A DNA stretch of 55,391 bases from Oceanobacillus indicireducens (GCF_014647195.1 NZ_BMOS01000007.1:90756-146146), one strand, 5' to 3'. Shown: positions 18,546 through 31,604, counted from the first letter of the stretch. The notes: a model not told the origin generated them from the letters alone. Numbers and translations: made by a program.

Positions 18546-18751
18546 TTAATCACCTTTATCAACTATCTAAAATTGTTTGACTTATCTGTAGATAAGGAAG
18601 TTTCCTTAATAATTATCCTTTTAAATAACTTCCATTATATGCGTTTATTCGTCCACTGTCTATAATTACGGTGAAAAAACAAGAACAAGATCGAATTTGG
18701 GGATATATTAGAAGAGGTCTGACCAATATATAGCCAGACCTGATGTGTATA

Positions 18752-19264
18752 TTAGTACGTTATCAAAGATAGAACTTCATATCCTTCTAATTTATCAATG
18801 CCATTCAAATAGCTCAACTCAATAAGGAATGCGCAGCCTGCTACTACTCCGCCGAGCTCTTCGACAAGTTTAATTGTTGCTTCGATTGTTCCACCTGTCG
18901 CAAGTAAGTCATCTGTAATAAGAACCCGCTGGCCTGATTTAATCGCATCTTTATGGATAGCTAGAACATTCTCACCGTATTCCAGACCGTAGTTTACTTG
19001 AATCACTTCACGAGGCAACTTGCCTTTTTTTCGAACAGGTACAAATCCGCGGCCTAGCGCGTAAGAAACAGGGCAGCCTATAATAAATCCTCTTGCTTCC
19101 GGACCGACGATAACGTCTACTTCTTTTTCTTTGGCAAACTCAACAATATCATCTACTGCTGCGCGGAATGCATCACCATCAGACATGAGCGGGGTAATAT
19201 CCTTAAAAGAAATCCCTTCTTTCGGCCAGTCATCTACAATTTCAATATATTTATTATAATCCAT
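18752..19264 (-). CDS. apt: Adenine phosphoribosyltransferase
   Basis: A 170-residue purine-salvage enzyme converting adenine and PRPP to AMP. The adenine-binding [10 protein letters not shown] and the PRPP-binding [13 protein letters not shown] motifs are clear, and the length is typical. The start overlaps the recJ stop by 11 bases, so the two are translationally coupled. A hairpin with AGGTCTG arms lies just past its stop (about 18714-18740), lacking a good T-run. Confidence 0.97.
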   Translation of the reverse strand: MDYNKYIEIVDDWPKEGISFKDITPLMSDGDAFRAAVDDIVEFAKEKEVDVIVGPEARGFIIGCPVSYALGRGFVPVRKKGKLPREVIQVNYGLEYGENVLAIHKDAIKSGQRVLITDDLLATGGTIEATIKLVEELGGVVAGCAFLIELSYLNGIDKLEGYEVLSLITY

Positions 19265-21572
19265 TTATCATTTCCTCCTTGGACTTTTCCGTTTCAAGGT
19301 AATTTATATATGGTGTAAACCAGTTTTTAAACTCCTCATAATTGGAGTAATACAATTGCTGTTCAATCTCTAACTGTCGTAACCTTTCCTGATACACATC
19401 AGCAGCTTCCAAATCCTTTTTCTCCGGGGTTGGATTGACATGAACTACTCCATTATCCATCCTAACAAATTCAAGCTCGGAAAAAACACGCAGCATGAAA
19501 ACAATATGTTCTTTAGACCAAGACTTTACTTTCATGATGGACTGGATTTCCCGCTTCATGTCGATTGTTTTACGCTTATGAAACAGTGCATATAACCAGA
19601 CAAAGTCTTCTCTTGTTGGAAATGTCTTTAAATAGGCACTGTCATTTAATTGGAAACAAGCATAAATATTAACTGGTTGTATCTTCTGGATGAGTTGAAT
19701 TAAGTCATTCAATCGAGCTGGCAGTGTACACAAAATCAGGTGGGGAACTTTCTGTAATTCCTGGTCTTTCGCTTCATAGCTGATTGTGGGAATAAAGCTA
19801 TATTCCAGCGGATTTTCCGAAACAGCGATAACTTCTTCATTTGCCAAAAAGCTGAAATCAACATTTTTTCTGCCACGATAATCGAATAGCTGCCATTCCT
19901 CTATTCGCATGTCTTGAATCATAATCTGGGGTTTACGGTTGCCATTCCATTCATTGATTCCTAACTCCCCGACTACTTGTAGAGGGGTGTTCGGCGAAAT
20001 TGCATAATAAAGATTTCCAAATCCAAACCCGATTCCATCCAAAAGCTTTCCATCTTCGCGGAATTGCAATTTTAAATGGTTTTTCTTGCTTCCAATCTGC
20101 CTTCCTTCAGCAGGAATATGTTCGATCTTGAAAACAGGTTTCGGATTCCCCATACCATATGGTGCCAAACGATTGATTTCATCGATTAACCCTTCGTTTA
20201 TCTCAGCGATTTCCACTTCTCCACTAATTATAATTTCTTCTTTGCAGTCCTCTTCCGTCAGTTGCTCTTTCATATATCCGTCAAGTGCTTCCTGAATTTT
20301 TTCAACATTCTCAAGAGGGATTGTCATCCCCGCTGCCTGAGCATGCCCACCGAACTTTGAAAATAGATGGCGAACTTTCATGCAATTCGTGAATAGATCA
20401 AAAGCTGGAATACTTCTTGCGGAACCTTTTAATTCATTCGTTTCTGGATTAAAGTTCAATACAATTGCTGGGCGATCAAATTGCTTCACAAGTCTAGAAG
20501 CAACAATTCCCAATACACCTTCATTCCAATTTTCCTTATATACAATCATAACACCGAACTTGCTTGGGTCTACCATTTTCTCTGCTTCTTTTCTTATCAC
20601 TTCTACAATCCGCTGTCTTTCCTGATTCAACTGATCTATTTCTTCAGCGAGTTCTTGGGCTTCCTCTTGGAACTCCGTCAGTAGAAGTTCAACGGCAAGA
20701 CCGGCATCCTGCAGCCTTCCAACTGCGTTCAAGCGTGGTCCCATTTTAAAACCAACATCTTCTTCTGTCACATTTCCTTCGATTTTGCAGATCTGTTTTA
20801 ATGCTGAAATTCCCGGTGTATTGCTTATTGTTAATTCTTTCAGTCCGTAATAGGATAGTACTCGGTTTTCATCCGTTAACGAAACTAGATCGGCAATCGT
20901 TCCAATCGCTACAAACCCGAGCAGATGTTTCGGAAAAAACCCAAGTAAGTACTGAGCGAACTTGAATGCAACCCCTACTCCAGCCAATTCTTTAAATGGA
21001 TAATTCTCAGAGAGAGCGGGATGAATAATTGCATAAGCATCAGGGAGTTCATTCTGTGCCTCGTGGTGATCGGTAATAATAAGGTCAACGCCAAGAGCTT
21101 TTGCCACATTCGCTTCGTGAACAGCTGTAATTCCATTATCCACCGTAATGATCACTGTAAACCCGTTAGCATAAGCTTGGCGGAAAGCTTCTTCATTCGG
21201 TCCATAGCCTTCTGTAAATCGATTTGGTATGTAATAGGAACAATTTGCTCCAAGCTCTTCCAAAGCCTTAATGAGAACAGCTGTAGAAGTGACACCATCT
21301 GCATCATAGTCACCGTAAACTAAAATCTTTTCATTTTGTTCAATTGCTTCTCTTACACGCGTGGCTGCCTTATCCATCCATTGGATCTTTTCAGGTGGAT
21401 GAACATCGTCCAAAGATGGGAATAAAAACTTTTCCGCTTCCCTAGACGAGCGAATCCCCCGTTGCAGCAATAGTTTTTCAACAACAGGAGAAAGTTTAAA
21501 AGGTATATCATTTATTAATTTTGCATCAGATTCAATTGTTAATGTTTTCCAGTTTGCCTTGCTATGTAACAT
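19254..21572 (-). CDS. recJ: Single-stranded-DNA-specific exonuclease RecJ
   Basis: A DHH-superfamily 5'-3' exonuclease acting in recombination and mismatch/base-excision repair. The catalytic motifs are visible in the first third: [26 protein letters not shown] and the DHH motif in [13 protein letters not shown]1 is recognisable from [11 protein letters not shown] near residue 405. A long C-terminal domain typical of Bacillus RecJ brings it to about 772 residues. I start at the ATG at 21572, preceded by AGGGGTGAATTT; an upstream in-frame ATG at 21602 lacks a ribosome-binding site. Confidence 0.97.
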   Translation of the reverse strand: MLHSKANWKTLTIESDAKLINDIPFKLSPVVEKLLLQRGIRSSREAEKFLFPSLDDVHPPEKIQWMDKAATRVREAIEQNEKILVYGDYDADGVTSTAVLIKALEELGANCSYYIPNRFTEGYGPNEEAFRQAYANGFTVIITVDNGITAVHEANVAKALGVDLIITDHHEAQNELPDAYAIIHPALSENYPFKELAGVGVAFKFAQYLLGFFPKHLLGFVAIGTIADLVSLTDENRVLSYYGLKELTISNTPGISALKQICKIEGNVTEEDVGFKMGPRLNAVGRLQDAGLAVELLLTEFQEEAQELAEEIDQLNQERQRIVEVIRKEAEKMVDPSKFGVMIVYKENWNEGVLGIVASRLVKQFDRPAIVLNFNPETNELKGSARSIPAFDLFTNCMKVRHLFSKFGGHAQAAGMTIPLENVEKIQEALDGYMKEQLTEEDCKEEIIISGEVEIAEINEGLIDEINRLAPYGMGNPKPVFKIEHIPAEGRQIGSKKNHLKLQFREDGKLLDGIGFGFGNLYYAISPNTPLQVVGELGINEWNGNRKPQIMIQDMRIEEWQLFDYRGRKNVDFSFLANEEVIAVSENPLEYSFIPTISYEAKDQELQKVPHLILCTLPARLNDLIQLIQKIQPVNIYACFQLNDSAYLKTFPTREDFVWLYALFHKRKTIDMKREIQSIMKVKSWSKEHIVFMLRVFSELEFVRMDNGVVHVNPTPEKKDLEAADVYQERLRQLEIEQQLYYSNYEEFKNWFTPYINYLETEKSKEEMINGL

Positions 21573-21623
21573 AAATTCACCCCTGACCAATCTATTATAC
21601 AAAAGACCGGCAGGGGTAGCAAT

Positions 21624-21968
21624 TTAATTATTCTTTTTAGGAACGGTTTTAACGTTTTTCTCCTTTGTTTCTTCTTTAATTACAGGTGGTGTGATGCCCG
21701 CTTTCTCCAAACGTTCCCGGTAAAGCTTATGTTCCTTCTCAAGCTTCATCATTTGCTTCCGCATTTGAAAGATTTTAAACATGCCTGCACCAGCTGTAAT
21801 GAGTCCTCCCATTAAAACGGAAAACAAAATAACGAGAATGAGAGGAGATGTCGCACTCCAAAAGAAATAGTTCACTTGGACAGGCTCAATATTGATAACG
21901 GCAAATATTGATATTAAAATCGTTAGTACAATTGCCAGAATAACGTAACCCTGACCTTTCATTTCCAT
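21624..21968 (-). CDS. LapA-domain (DUF1049) membrane protein, YrvD-like
   Basis: A 114-residue inner-membrane protein with two hydrophobic segments (about 8-28 and 40-63) joined by NIEPVQVNYFFWS, the hallmark of the LapA/DUF1049 family. A basic, coiled C-terminal tail follows (KIFQMRKQMMKLEKEHKLYR). In proteobacteria LapA helps regulate lipopolysaccharide assembly; in Firmicutes the role is unknown. B. subtilis yrvD lies at the same place between recJ and secDF. The ATG is preceded by TAGGAGGAGAT. Confidence 0.85.
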   Translation of the reverse strand: MEMKGQGYVILAIVLTILISIFAVINIEPVQVNYFFWSATSPLILVILFSVLMGGLITAGAGMFKIFQMRKQMMKLEKEHKLYRERLEKAGITPPVIKEETKEKNVKTVPKKNN

Positions 21969-21982
21969 CTCCTCCTAAGAGC

Positions 21983-24235
21983 TTATACTTGGGGTCCTTC
22001 CACTCGTTTTTTCTTTCTGAAATCGAGTGGTTTTTCTTTGAGATTTTTCCCTCGCCAGACGAGCCATACTTGAGCTGCAAGGAAGAGGGAAGAATACGTA
22101 CCTGCAACTAACCCAATTACTAATGCAAGAGTAAACGTAAAGATGGACGACGTTCCGAGTACAAGAAATGCAAGAATCGCAATTAATGTTGATATTGTCG
22201 TATTCATTGTACGAGTAAACGACTGAATAATACTCTTATTAATAATCCTAGCAAGTACTTTATTAGACGTTACCCGTTTTTCAAATTGAATATTCTCCCG
22301 AACTCGGTCAAAGATTACAATCGTATTATTAATAGAGTAACCGATAATCGTCAGGATTGCCGAAACAATCGTTATATCAAACTCAATTTGCGTAATACTG
22401 AAAGCGAACAACATGATCAATACATCATGTAGAAGTGCAAGGACTGCTGTAACCCCGAATATCAATTCGAACCGGAATGCAACATAAATAATGATGAATA
22501 CCGCTGCAATTGCAACCGCATAGACCGCATTCTTCACGAGTTCTTCTCCAACGATCGGGGAGACAATACTTATCCCTGGATCAAAGCCATATTTTTCATT
22601 AAAGGTTTGTTGGATTTCGGTAATTTCTGTATCGGAAAGTACCGTATCAAAGCGAGCAACAGCAAGTTCATTATTTTCACCAGAAGGCACGAGACTGCTC
22701 GCTTCCACTCCAAGGTCTGAAAATGTCTGTTCTACCTCTTCGATATCAATCGGTTCATCCGCGATTACCTCTATTCGTGATCCACTTGTAAAATCAATGC
22801 CGGGATTAATCTTAAAGATTGCTAGCGCTGCAAACCCAGCCACTAAAAGAATCCCCGTAAATACAAAAAACTTTTTCCTGTGTTTTACAATATTAACTTC
22901 TCGGTTAAATAGTTTCGGTTCCCTTTCTGGTTCCGCAATATCTTTAATTTCTTTATTCTTAACGCCAAACCATGTCTTTCTATTTTTCAAGAATCCACTT
23001 TTCACCCAGAAGCTTAGGAATAGTCTCGTTCCAAATACTGCCGTGATGAAACTTACGAGAATACTGATAATTAACATCGTTGCAAATCCCTTGACGGAGC
23101 TTGTACCAAAAATGAAAAGGACAACCGCTGCAATCATTGTCGTGATGTTCGCATCTAATATCGTACGGAAGGAGTTCTTGCTTCCTGCTTGGAAGGCAGC
23201 TTTCACCGATTTACCGGACCGGAGTTCTTCCTTATAGCGTTCAAACGTAATAACGTTCGCATCTACTGCCATACCTACACCAAGAATCAGTGCGGCAATA
23301 CCTGAAAGTGTTAATACACCGTTCATCGCCATAAAGACAACGAGGACAAGATACGTATAAATAATCAAATTGATGGAAGCAATGAATCCAGTAAAGCGGT
23401 AAACGGCAATCAGAAATAGAACGACAAGGCCAATTCCAACGATACCTGCAAAGACTGTATCATTCAGTGCCTGTTCTCCAAACTGAGCTCCAACAGAAGT
23501 AGAGAATATTTCGTTCATATGGACCGGTAAGGAACCGGAGTTGATAATATCAGCCAATGCCTTCGCTGACTCCACCGTGAAATCACCGGTTATCATGACA
23601 TCTGTCGTATGCAATGTCTGATCAACACTTGGTGCGGACACGAATTTCGGCTCTTCCTTTAGTATTTCCTCTTTAAAGGAATCCCCTTCCTGGAAGTCCA
23701 TCCAAATAACCAATAAATTATCAGGTGGTCCCATATCTTTAATCTCTGTAGTGACTTCACCGAATTTATTTGCATCATTCAGCTTGAGGGAAACAATCGG
23801 TTGATTCGTGGTTTGGTCGAAGTCTTGTTTCGCACTCCCCGGCTTGACGTCGGAACCATCTAACAGCTCGACATCATTTACGTCACGGAAAGAGAGTTGC
23901 GCGGATGTTGCAAGCATATCCCTCGCTTCTTGCTGATTCTCTACACCGGCAAGCTGTACACGTATGCGGTTCTCTCCTTCAATGTTAATGACCGACTCAC
24001 TAATCCCTAGACGGTTCACCCGGTCGTTCAGTGTTTGAACAGTACCCTCCATTAGGCCACGGGTAATCTCCTGTTCTTCATCAATCGGTTCGACTTCGTA
24101 TAAGACTTCGAAGCCACCTTGTAAATCCAATCCTAAACTTATGTTTTTTGTAACTCCAGTTGTCGTTGTTCCAATCAGTGTACCAAAAATAAGCACGATT
24201 AGAAAAAAGGCAACGAGTCTGCCTCTCTTTTTCAT
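21983..24235 (-). CDS. secDF: Protein translocase subunits SecD-SecF fused
   Basis: A 750-residue membrane protein in which SecD and SecF are one chain, as is usual in Bacillus. The first transmembrane segment (RLVAFFLIVLIFGTLIG) is followed by LGLDLQGGFEVLYEV, the SecD periplasmic domain signature. Six-helix blocks then occur at about 255-420 (SecD) and 590-730 (SecF), with the second external domain between. GVGMAVDANVITFERYKEEL and IIGYSINNTIVIFDRVREN are the conserved helix-4 motifs. It uses the proton gradient to complete Sec-dependent export. RBS GGAGG upstream. Confidence 0.98.
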   Translation of the reverse strand: MKKRGRLVAFFLIVLIFGTLIGTTTTGVTKNISLGLDLQGGFEVLYEVEPIDEEQEITRGLMEGTVQTLNDRVNRLGISESVINIEGENRIRVQLAGVENQQEARDMLATSAQLSFRDVNDVELLDGSDVKPGSAKQDFDQTTNQPIVSLKLNDANKFGEVTTEIKDMGPPDNLLVIWMDFQEGDSFKEEILKEEPKFVSAPSVDQTLHTTDVMITGDFTVESAKALADIINSGSLPVHMNEIFSTSVGAQFGEQALNDTVFAGIVGIGLVVLFLIAVYRFTGFIASINLIIYTYLVLVVFMAMNGVLTLSGIAALILGVGMAVDANVITFERYKEELRSGKSVKAAFQAGSKNSFRTILDANITTMIAAVVLFIFGTSSVKGFATMLIISILVSFITAVFGTRLFLSFWVKSGFLKNRKTWFGVKNKEIKDIAEPEREPKLFNREVNIVKHRKKFFVFTGILLVAGFAALAIFKINPGIDFTSGSRIEVIADEPIDIEEVEQTFSDLGVEASSLVPSGENNELAVARFDTVLSDTEITEIQQTFNEKYGFDPGISIVSPIVGEELVKNAVYAVAIAAVFIIIYVAFRFELIFGVTAVLALLHDVLIMLFAFSITQIEFDITIVSAILTIIGYSINNTIVIFDRVRENIQFEKRVTSNKVLARIINKSIIQSFTRTMNTTISTLIAILAFLVLGTSSIFTFTLALVIGLVAGTYSSLFLAAQVWLVWRGKNLKEKPLDFRKKKRVEGPQV

Positions 24236-24275
24236 GTTCCTTGTTCCTCCCTTAATCTCTCGGGTTAAAATTCCT

Positions 24276-24560
24276 TTATGTATCTAATAAAGCAGCAATG
24301 GAACCGGCAAGATCATCATCTTGAAACGAACTGACGGTAAGGTAGCTTAAGTAAATGGATGAGTTTAATTGCATAATATCAGCTACCGTCTCATAAATCC
24401 GCTTATCCGGATACCCTTTCCATACTTTATCTACAAGGCATTTCCAGACATCTTCACTAGTTGCCTGCTCATAACCCATTAGATGCAATTCTTCAGCTTT
24501 ACTGTGTAAAAAAGGTGTAACGGTTAGTTTCCATTTTTTAACGCTTTGAATTGTTTCCAT
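24276..24560 (-). CDS. comN: ComN-type post-transcriptional regulator
   Basis: A 94-residue acidic protein matching the ComN/YrzD family (WKCLVDKVWKG, YETVADIMQLNSSIYLSYLT). In B. subtilis ComN acts on comE mRNA and localises to division sites with DivIVA. Its position between secDF and spoVB is the same. RBS AGGAGGGG precedes the ATG. There is no membrane segment. Confidence 0.88.
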   Translation of the reverse strand: METIQSVKKWKLTVTPFLHSKAEELHLMGYEQATSEDVWKCLVDKVWKGYPDKRIYETVADIMQLNSSIYLSYLTVSSFQDDDLAGSIAALLDT

Positions 24561-24673
24561 TATCTACCCCTCCTAAATGGAGTATTTATAGAATCTTGTC
24601 ATGCTTGGCCAACACATTTGCATATATATTATTGTATATGAATTTGTATTTTTTGAGAAGGCAGGACGATAAA

Positions 24674-26227
24674 ATGACAAGGCAAACATTTTTACAAGGT
24701 GCTTTAATCCTTATGCTAGCTGGAATGATTACGCGTTTCCTCGGCTTCATCAACCGAATTGTAGTTGCGCGTTTAATTGGTGAAGAAGGTGTAGGCCTGT
24801 ATATGCTCGCCCTTCCGACCTTGTTTTTAGTCATTACATTGACCCAAATTGGGCTGCCTGTTGCTATTGCTAAGCGTGTTGCTGAAGCCGATGCAGTAGG
24901 TAATCATGAGAAAATCAGAAGCATTCTTGTCGTCTCCCTGCTCATTACTTCAGTCACAAGTATTATTTTAACAATCGCTATGATACTCGGTTCTCCCTAT
25001 ATCGCCTCGACGCTACTTACAGATGAGCGCACAATTTATCCTTTGCTCGCAATTAGTCCGATTGTTCCGATTGTCGCCATCTCATCCGTTCTTCGGGGAT
25101 ACTTCCAGGGTAAGCATAATATGAAGCCGCAAAGCTATGCACAAGTGTTCGAACAGATCGTCCGGATAGTGTTTGTTTATATTTTCATTAAGCTGCTTCT
25201 TCCGTACGGTGTTGAGTTCGCTGCAGCAGGAGCAATGTTCAGTGTAATCCTGGGCGAGTTTGCTTCTCTTATGTACATGCTATATCAATTTAAATTACGA
25301 AAATCAGGTAAAAATCGAAGACCGATCCGTTCTTATTTCAAGAATACAAGAGAAACAATGCGTGAATTATTCTCAATAGCCTTGCCGAGCACTGGCAGCA
25401 GACTGATTGGATCTATCTCTAATTTCCTTGAGCCGATTCTCGTTTCTCAAGCTCTTGCTATTGCAGGAGTGACTGCAACACTAGTTACGAAGCAGTACGG
25501 TGAACTGACAGGCTACGTCATCCCATTACTATTCTTACCAACGTTTATTACACATTCTCTTGCAATCGCGCTGATTCCATCCATTTCCGAAGCAGGAGCA
25601 AAAAACAATCAAAAACTTATACATTATCGGATTCATCAAGCAATCCGGATTTCATTTGCCTCAGGAGCGATTGCGACTATTGTATTGTTACTCTTCTCTG
25701 AACAAATTTTATTATTCATGTACGGGAGTTCGAGTGCCAATCAGCTGCTCGTTCTAATGGCCCCCTTTTATATTCTACTTTACATTCAAGCACCATTACA
25801 ATCGGCACTGCAAGCACTTGATTATGCAAAGGAATCGATGTGGAATACATTGATTGGCACTTTCATGAAATTATTAATAATTTTTGTATTGGCACAGCAA
25901 CCAGCATTCGGGATAAATGGTGTAGCCATAGCTCATTCAACCTCCGTCATACTTGTTACTTTATTACACTTAACGGTGCTGAATAAAAAAATCAAATATC
26001 ATATTCCCCTCAAAGATATGCTGAAAATGATCGCTCTTTTCCTCTTGCCTTTTTTCGTCGGTTGGATGTTAAGAGAAATTTATATCTTAAGTTCGGGGGG
26101 AATAATGATGCTTGGGTTGATCTTCCTTCTATTGATTGCGATTTATCTCAGTGTATTGTTTCTACTCCAGTTTATTACAAAGGAAGAACTGCGAGCAATC
26201 CCTATTTTTGATAAATGGTTAAGCTAA
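24674..26227 (+). CDS. spoVB: Stage V sporulation protein B, MurJ/MATE-like flippase
   Basis: A polytopic protein with about fourteen hydrophobic segments, 517 residues from the ATG at 24674, matching the length of B. subtilis SpoVB. An in-frame extension back to 24551 would overlap comN and lacks a ribosome-binding site. It opens with TFLQGALILMLAGMITRFLG and IVVARLIGEEGVGLYML, typical of the SpoVB polysaccharide-synthase/MOP exporter family. SpoVB is needed for spore cortex peptidoglycan, probably by flipping precursors in the mother-cell membrane. Divergent from comN. Confidence 0.95.
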   Translation: MTRQTFLQGALILMLAGMITRFLGFINRIVVARLIGEEGVGLYMLALPTLFLVITLTQIGLPVAIAKRVAEADAVGNHEKIRSILVVSLLITSVTSIILTIAMILGSPYIASTLLTDERTIYPLLAISPIVPIVAISSVLRGYFQGKHNMKPQSYAQVFEQIVRIVFVYIFIKLLLPYGVEFAAAGAMFSVILGEFASLMYMLYQFKLRKSGKNRRPIRSYFKNTRETMRELFSIALPSTGSRLIGSISNFLEPILVSQALAIAGVTATLVTKQYGELTGYVIPLLFLPTFITHSLAIALIPSISEAGAKNNQKLIHYRIHQAIRISFASGAIATIVLLLFSEQILLFMYGSSSANQLLVLMAPFYILLYIQAPLQSALQALDYAKESMWNTLIGTFMKLLIIFVLAQQPAFGINGVAIAHSTSVILVTLLHLTVLNKKIKYHIPLKDMLKMIALFLLPFFVGWMLREIYILSSGGIMMLGLIFLLLIAIYLSVLFLLQFITKEELRAIPIFDKWLS

Positions 26228-26320
26228 TCGGGAAAATTGGAGATTCTGTGAAAATTCACTTCTATTAGGGCGCATGGTTGAATAAAGTAATAAAAAGGAC
26301 GACCATAGGGGGAGATTACG

Positions 26321-26698
26321 TTGCAACGTCAATTGATCGCTTTATTATATGGCTGGATTTTCATTCTTTTGTTCATTGTAGTTTCTAGTTTTGTGTTGGC
26401 ATTAGTTTTACAGTTTACAACAATTAGTCAATGGATGCTTTCTTGGGTAGCATTTTCAGTCGGGTTGGTTGGGTTGTTTATTGGTGGGATGATCACTGGG
26501 ATTAAGGGGAAATCAAAGGGATGGGTCGTTGGCGGGTTAACGGGACTCGGGTTTACGTTATTTATTTTTCTCGTTCAATATCTCGGCTATCAAAATGGCT
26601 TTTCCATGCAGCAGATGCTTCACCACACAGGCTTCATACTAGCCGCAATCTTCGGCGGCATGATCGGCGTTAACCTCTTTCAAAAAGATGCAGAATGA
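26321..26698 (+). CDS. yrzE: TIGR04086-family membrane protein (YrzE-like)
   Basis: A 125-residue protein with four hydrophobic segments (about 8-30, 40-62, 72-90 and 102-120) and glycine-rich turns (GLFIGGMITGIKGKSKGWVV). It starts at a TTG 26321 preceded by AGGGGGAGATTACG. The family is conserved next to spoVB/yajC in Bacillaceae; function unknown. Confidence 0.85.
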   Translation: MQRQLIALLYGWIFILLFIVVSSFVLALVLQFTTISQWMLSWVAFSVGLVGLFIGGMITGIKGKSKGWVVGGLTGLGFTLFIFLVQYLGYQNGFSMQQMLHHTGFILAAIFGGMIGVNLFQKDAE

Positions 26699-26930
26699 GC
26701 TAACAGATCCCTTCTTCTCTACTTAAAGTCAATAGTCCCGATACCTTGAGACAGCTCCGGAAGATTCTCTAACTTGTGGCTCCTATTATATTATCTTATT
26801 TTGAATTATATCTTAACAAAAAAACACCTGGAGACTCCTGATGGAAAGCGAAGTGCAGGAAGCTATATTCATGGTTTAAAAAGTTATCAAGATTTCGTAC
26901 ATCAATGGACAATCATCTACTTGAGATTAC
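26699..26930. other. Non-coding gap, decayed repeat
   Basis: No gene is supported. AGTCCCGATACCTTGAG (26735-26751) shares AGTCCCGATACC with the 33.05-kb spacer, and GGAGACTCCTGATGGAAAGC (about 26830) recalls a common Bacillaceae intergenic repeat containing CCTG..GGAAAGCGAAG. A 63-codon frame here looks accidental. Confidence 0.5.
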
Positions 26931-26961
26931 AAAAATGGCCCTTTAATAGGACCATTTTTTT
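26931..26961 (+). terminator. Terminator hairpin downstream of yrzE
   Basis: AAAAATGGCCC and AGGACCATTTTTTT form a stem with one mismatch, ending in T's. It lies 230 bases past yrzE and may end that transcript. Confidence 0.7.
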
Positions 26962-27011
26962 GTAGTATAAGAAACTATAAAATAAAAATGCTGTGGGTAA
27001 CTTAGATATCC

Positions 27012-27165
27012 AGGGCTAGCCACGTCCGGCTCCAGCGCCCAGCAACTAGCAAACTTCACACTCCTCCAATCGATAAGTCAACATCAACTCACTGCGCTCG
27101 TTGTGTTTCCTTTATCTCATTACGGAGTGCTCCAGTTTGTACGTTGCTAAACGGGCGCTTCCGCC
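27012..27165. repeat. Bacillaceae intergenic repeat with palindromic ends
   Basis: The element begins near GCTCCAGCGCCCAGCAACTA and ends near ACGTTGCTAAACGGGCGCTT. The two ends are imperfect inverted copies of each other. The middle contains CTCACTGCGCTCGTTGTG. Sequences of this GCGCC...GGCGCTTCCGC type are common between genes in Bacillaceae. It lies 3' of yajC and has no coding capacity. Confidence 0.6.
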
Positions 27166-27206
27166 TTTGTTTTTTGCAATTCTATGTAGTTGAATCACAT
27201 TTGGGC

Positions 27207-27464
27207 TTACTCAGCTACCTTCTCGCGGATTGCGGATCGGTCGTACGTAAGTTTCGTACCGTCTCCTGCTTGAATAACTACTGTACCTTCATCAAGCGCA
27301 TGGATAATTCCATGGAAACCGCCGATTGTAATAACCTTATCGCCTTTTTGCAGATCATTTTGCATTTCTCTTACTTGTTTCTGCCTCTTTTGCTGTGGAC
27401 GGATTAGTAAGAAGTAAAAAATTACAAACATTAAAATTATCGGTAACAATGCCATTAAATCCAA
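27207..27464 (-). CDS. yajC: Preprotein translocase auxiliary subunit YajC
   Basis: An 85-residue protein with one N-terminal transmembrane segment (LLPIILMFVIFYFLLIRPQQ) and the conserved RPQQKRQKQ, GDKVITIGGFHG motifs. It associates with SecDF in the Sec holo-translocon. It is the last gene of the queA-tgt-yajC run, 46 bases after tgt. Confidence 0.96.
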   Translation of the reverse strand: MDLMALLPIILMFVIFYFLLIRPQQKRQKQVREMQNDLQKGDKVITIGGFHGIIHALDEGTVVIQAGDGTKLTYDRSAIREKVAE

Positions 27465-27510
27465 CGTTCATCCTCCTTCCTTATTATCTCTTTAAGAGAA
27501 CATATTCAAG

Positions 27511-29695
<2,185 letters not shown>

Positions 29696-29740
29696 AGGTG
29701 TCTCCTTCATTCTGTTTCGGTTTCAAATTATTCGAATTCG

Positions 29741-29938
29741 TTATCTGAACTTGCCGATAACATAAAAAATCAGCGTCAGAATAATACTGATTAAAATAGA
29801 AGTGACGATCGGAAAATAAACTGTCACATTTCCAGTCTTGAACTGAATATCACCGGGAAGTCTGCCAATAAAACGCCAGATGAGTCCGAGTATGATTAAA
29901 ACGATCCCCGCTATAATCAGTAATTTACTTATATTCAT
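29741..29938 (-). CDS. DUF2905 small membrane protein
   Basis: A 65-residue protein with two transmembrane segments (about 5-25 and 42-62) separated by [18 protein letters not shown], the DUF2905 signature. It overlaps the ruvB stop by four bases (ATGA), so it is co-translated with ruvB. Function unknown. Confidence 0.88.
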   Translation of the reverse strand: MNISKLLIIAGIVLIILGLIWRFIGRLPGDIQFKTGNVTVYFPIVTSILISIILTLIFYVIGKFR

Positions 29939-30942
29939 CTCTTTTCCGGCCCTTCCATTCCAAAATGTACATAAGCTTGAGCGGTAGCCATTCTTCCACG
30001 AGGTGTCCGCTGGATAAAGCCTTGCTGCATCAAATACGGTTCATACACATCCTCAATCGTTTGCGCCTCTTCTCCGATCGTAGCAGCCAGCGTATCCAGC
30101 CCCACTGGACCTCCATTAAACCGTTCGATGATCGTTGTTAGTAATTTATGATCAATATGATCAAGGCCCGCGTCATCAACTTGCAGCATGGCAAGTGCCT
30201 GCTTCGTGATGTCTAAACTAATTGTTTTTTCCCCTTTTACTTGGGAAATATCACGAATCCTTCTGAATAAACGATTGGCGATCCTTGGTGTTCCCCTGGC
30301 TCGCAAGGCGATTTCTGCTGCTGCTTCTTTCTTAATCGATGTTTCGAATATCTCAGCAGTCCGTTCGATAATTGATGTTAAATCTTTCTGTTCATAATAT
30401 TCAAGCCGGCTCAAAACACCGAATCTGTCACGGAGCGGAGCAGTCAGCAATCCTGATCGGGTGGTGGCACCGACTAAAGTAAATGGTGGTAGATCAATTC
30501 GAACAGAACGGGCACTTGGACCAGTGCCAATAACGATATCGAGGAAATAATCCTCCATTGCCGGATAGAGGACTTCTTCCACAACCCTTGGTAATCGGTG
30601 CACCTCATCTATGAATAAGACGTCACCTGCTTCAAGAGAGGAGAGAATTGCAGCCAAATCACCAGCACGTTCAATCGCTGGTCCTGAAGTAGTCCGGAAA
30701 TCGACTCCCATTTCATTGGCGATAATAGCAGCAAGCGTTGTTTTCCCAAGACCAGGTGGTCCTGATAGTAAAACATGATCTAGCGGCTCATTCCGCATTT
30801 TAGCTGCTTGAATAAAGATTTGTAAGTTCTCCTTCACTTTATCTTGTCCAATATATTGCTTAAGGGTTTCTGGCCGTAAACTTTGTTCGAGTCCAAGATC
30901 TTCTTCCTGCACGTCCCCGGCTACCATTCTTTCTTCCATCAA
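29935..30942 (-). CDS. ruvB: Holliday junction branch-migration ATPase RuvB
   Basis: A 335-residue AAA+ motor. Walker A is [11 protein letters not shown], Walker B with sensor is [15 protein letters not shown], the arginine-finger region is [15 protein letters not shown], and the C-terminal winged helix contains TPRGRMAT. It drives branch migration with RuvA. The gene is 15 bases downstream of ruvA. Confidence 0.98.
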   Translation of the reverse strand: MMEERMVAGDVQEEDLGLEQSLRPETLKQYIGQDKVKENLQIFIQAAKMRNEPLDHVLLSGPPGLGKTTLAAIIANEMGVDFRTTSGPAIERAGDLAAILSSLEAGDVLFIDEVHRLPRVVEEVLYPAMEDYFLDIVIGTGPSARSVRIDLPPFTLVGATTRSGLLTAPLRDRFGVLSRLEYYEQKDLTSIIERTAEIFETSIKKEAAAEIALRARGTPRIANRLFRRIRDISQVKGEKTISLDITKQALAMLQVDDAGLDHIDHKLLTTIIERFNGGPVGLDTLAATIGEEAQTIEDVYEPYLMQQGFIQRTPRGRMATAQAYVHFGMEGPEKR

Positions 30943-30957
30943 ACTCTTCCTCCTCTC

Positions 30958-31560
30958 TTAGCTTTGTAATAATAATGCTAACCCTTTGCGGACAATTTCA
31001 TCCGAATTCGTCAAGTTTTCTTTTCTCAATGCAGGCATGATGCTTGTCAGTTCTTTTTCTGTATAGCCTAAAGCTCTCAGTGCTTCTTTCGCTTCTGTTA
31101 AGGCAGCTTCATCTGTTCTTTGTATATCCTCAGCTTCCGTTGGTGTAATACTGAACGAGGAAGTGAGCTTCCCTTTCAAGTCTAAAATAATTTGTCTGGC
31201 AGTTTTTTTACCTACCCCGGGGAACTGCGTCAGGAATTTCTCATCCTCATTTTCTACCGCAGTAACAAAGGAAGGGATATCAACCGCACTCATAATTCCA
31301 AGTGCACCTTTAGGTCCAATGCCTGAAACAGAAATTAGCTTAGTGAATAAATATTTCTCATCTTCATTTTTAAACCCGTATAAAAGCTGCGCATCTTCCC
31401 GGACATGATGATATGTCTGGATCATTACTTCTTCTTCGAGTTGATGCTGGTAATAAAACGGGTTCGGACAAAGCAGTTCATAACCAATTCCACCTGTTGT
31501 TTCAACAATGATAGCTTCATCTTGTATCGCCATCAACTTGCCTTTTATATAAGCAATCAT
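30958..31560 (-). CDS. ruvA: Holliday junction DNA-binding protein RuvA
   Basis: A 200-residue protein with an N-terminal OB fold (MIAYIKGKLMAIQDEAIIVE), two helix-hairpin-helix motifs (ISVSGIGPKGALGIMS, LTQFPGVGKKTARQII) and a C-terminal RuvB-binding domain (EALRALGYTEKELT). It forms the tetramer that holds the junction for RuvB. The upstream region has been filled by repeats, so its promoter must lie within or beyond them. Confidence 0.97.
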   Translation of the reverse strand: MIAYIKGKLMAIQDEAIIVETTGGIGYELLCPNPFYYQHQLEEEVMIQTYHHVREDAQLLYGFKNEDEKYLFTKLISVSGIGPKGALGIMSAVDIPSFVTAVENEDEKFLTQFPGVGKKTARQIILDLKGKLTSSFSITPTEAEDIQRTDEAALTEAKEALRALGYTEKELTSIMPALRKENLTNSDEIVRKGLALLLQS

Positions 31561-31604
31561 CTAATGACCTTCTCCTTTTGTTTCCTCATAGATTTATACT
31601 AACA

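Noticed and set aside
26774-26965. 63-codon plus-strand frame after yrzE
   Set aside because: No ribosome-binding site, runs through a decayed repeat and into a terminator hairpin.
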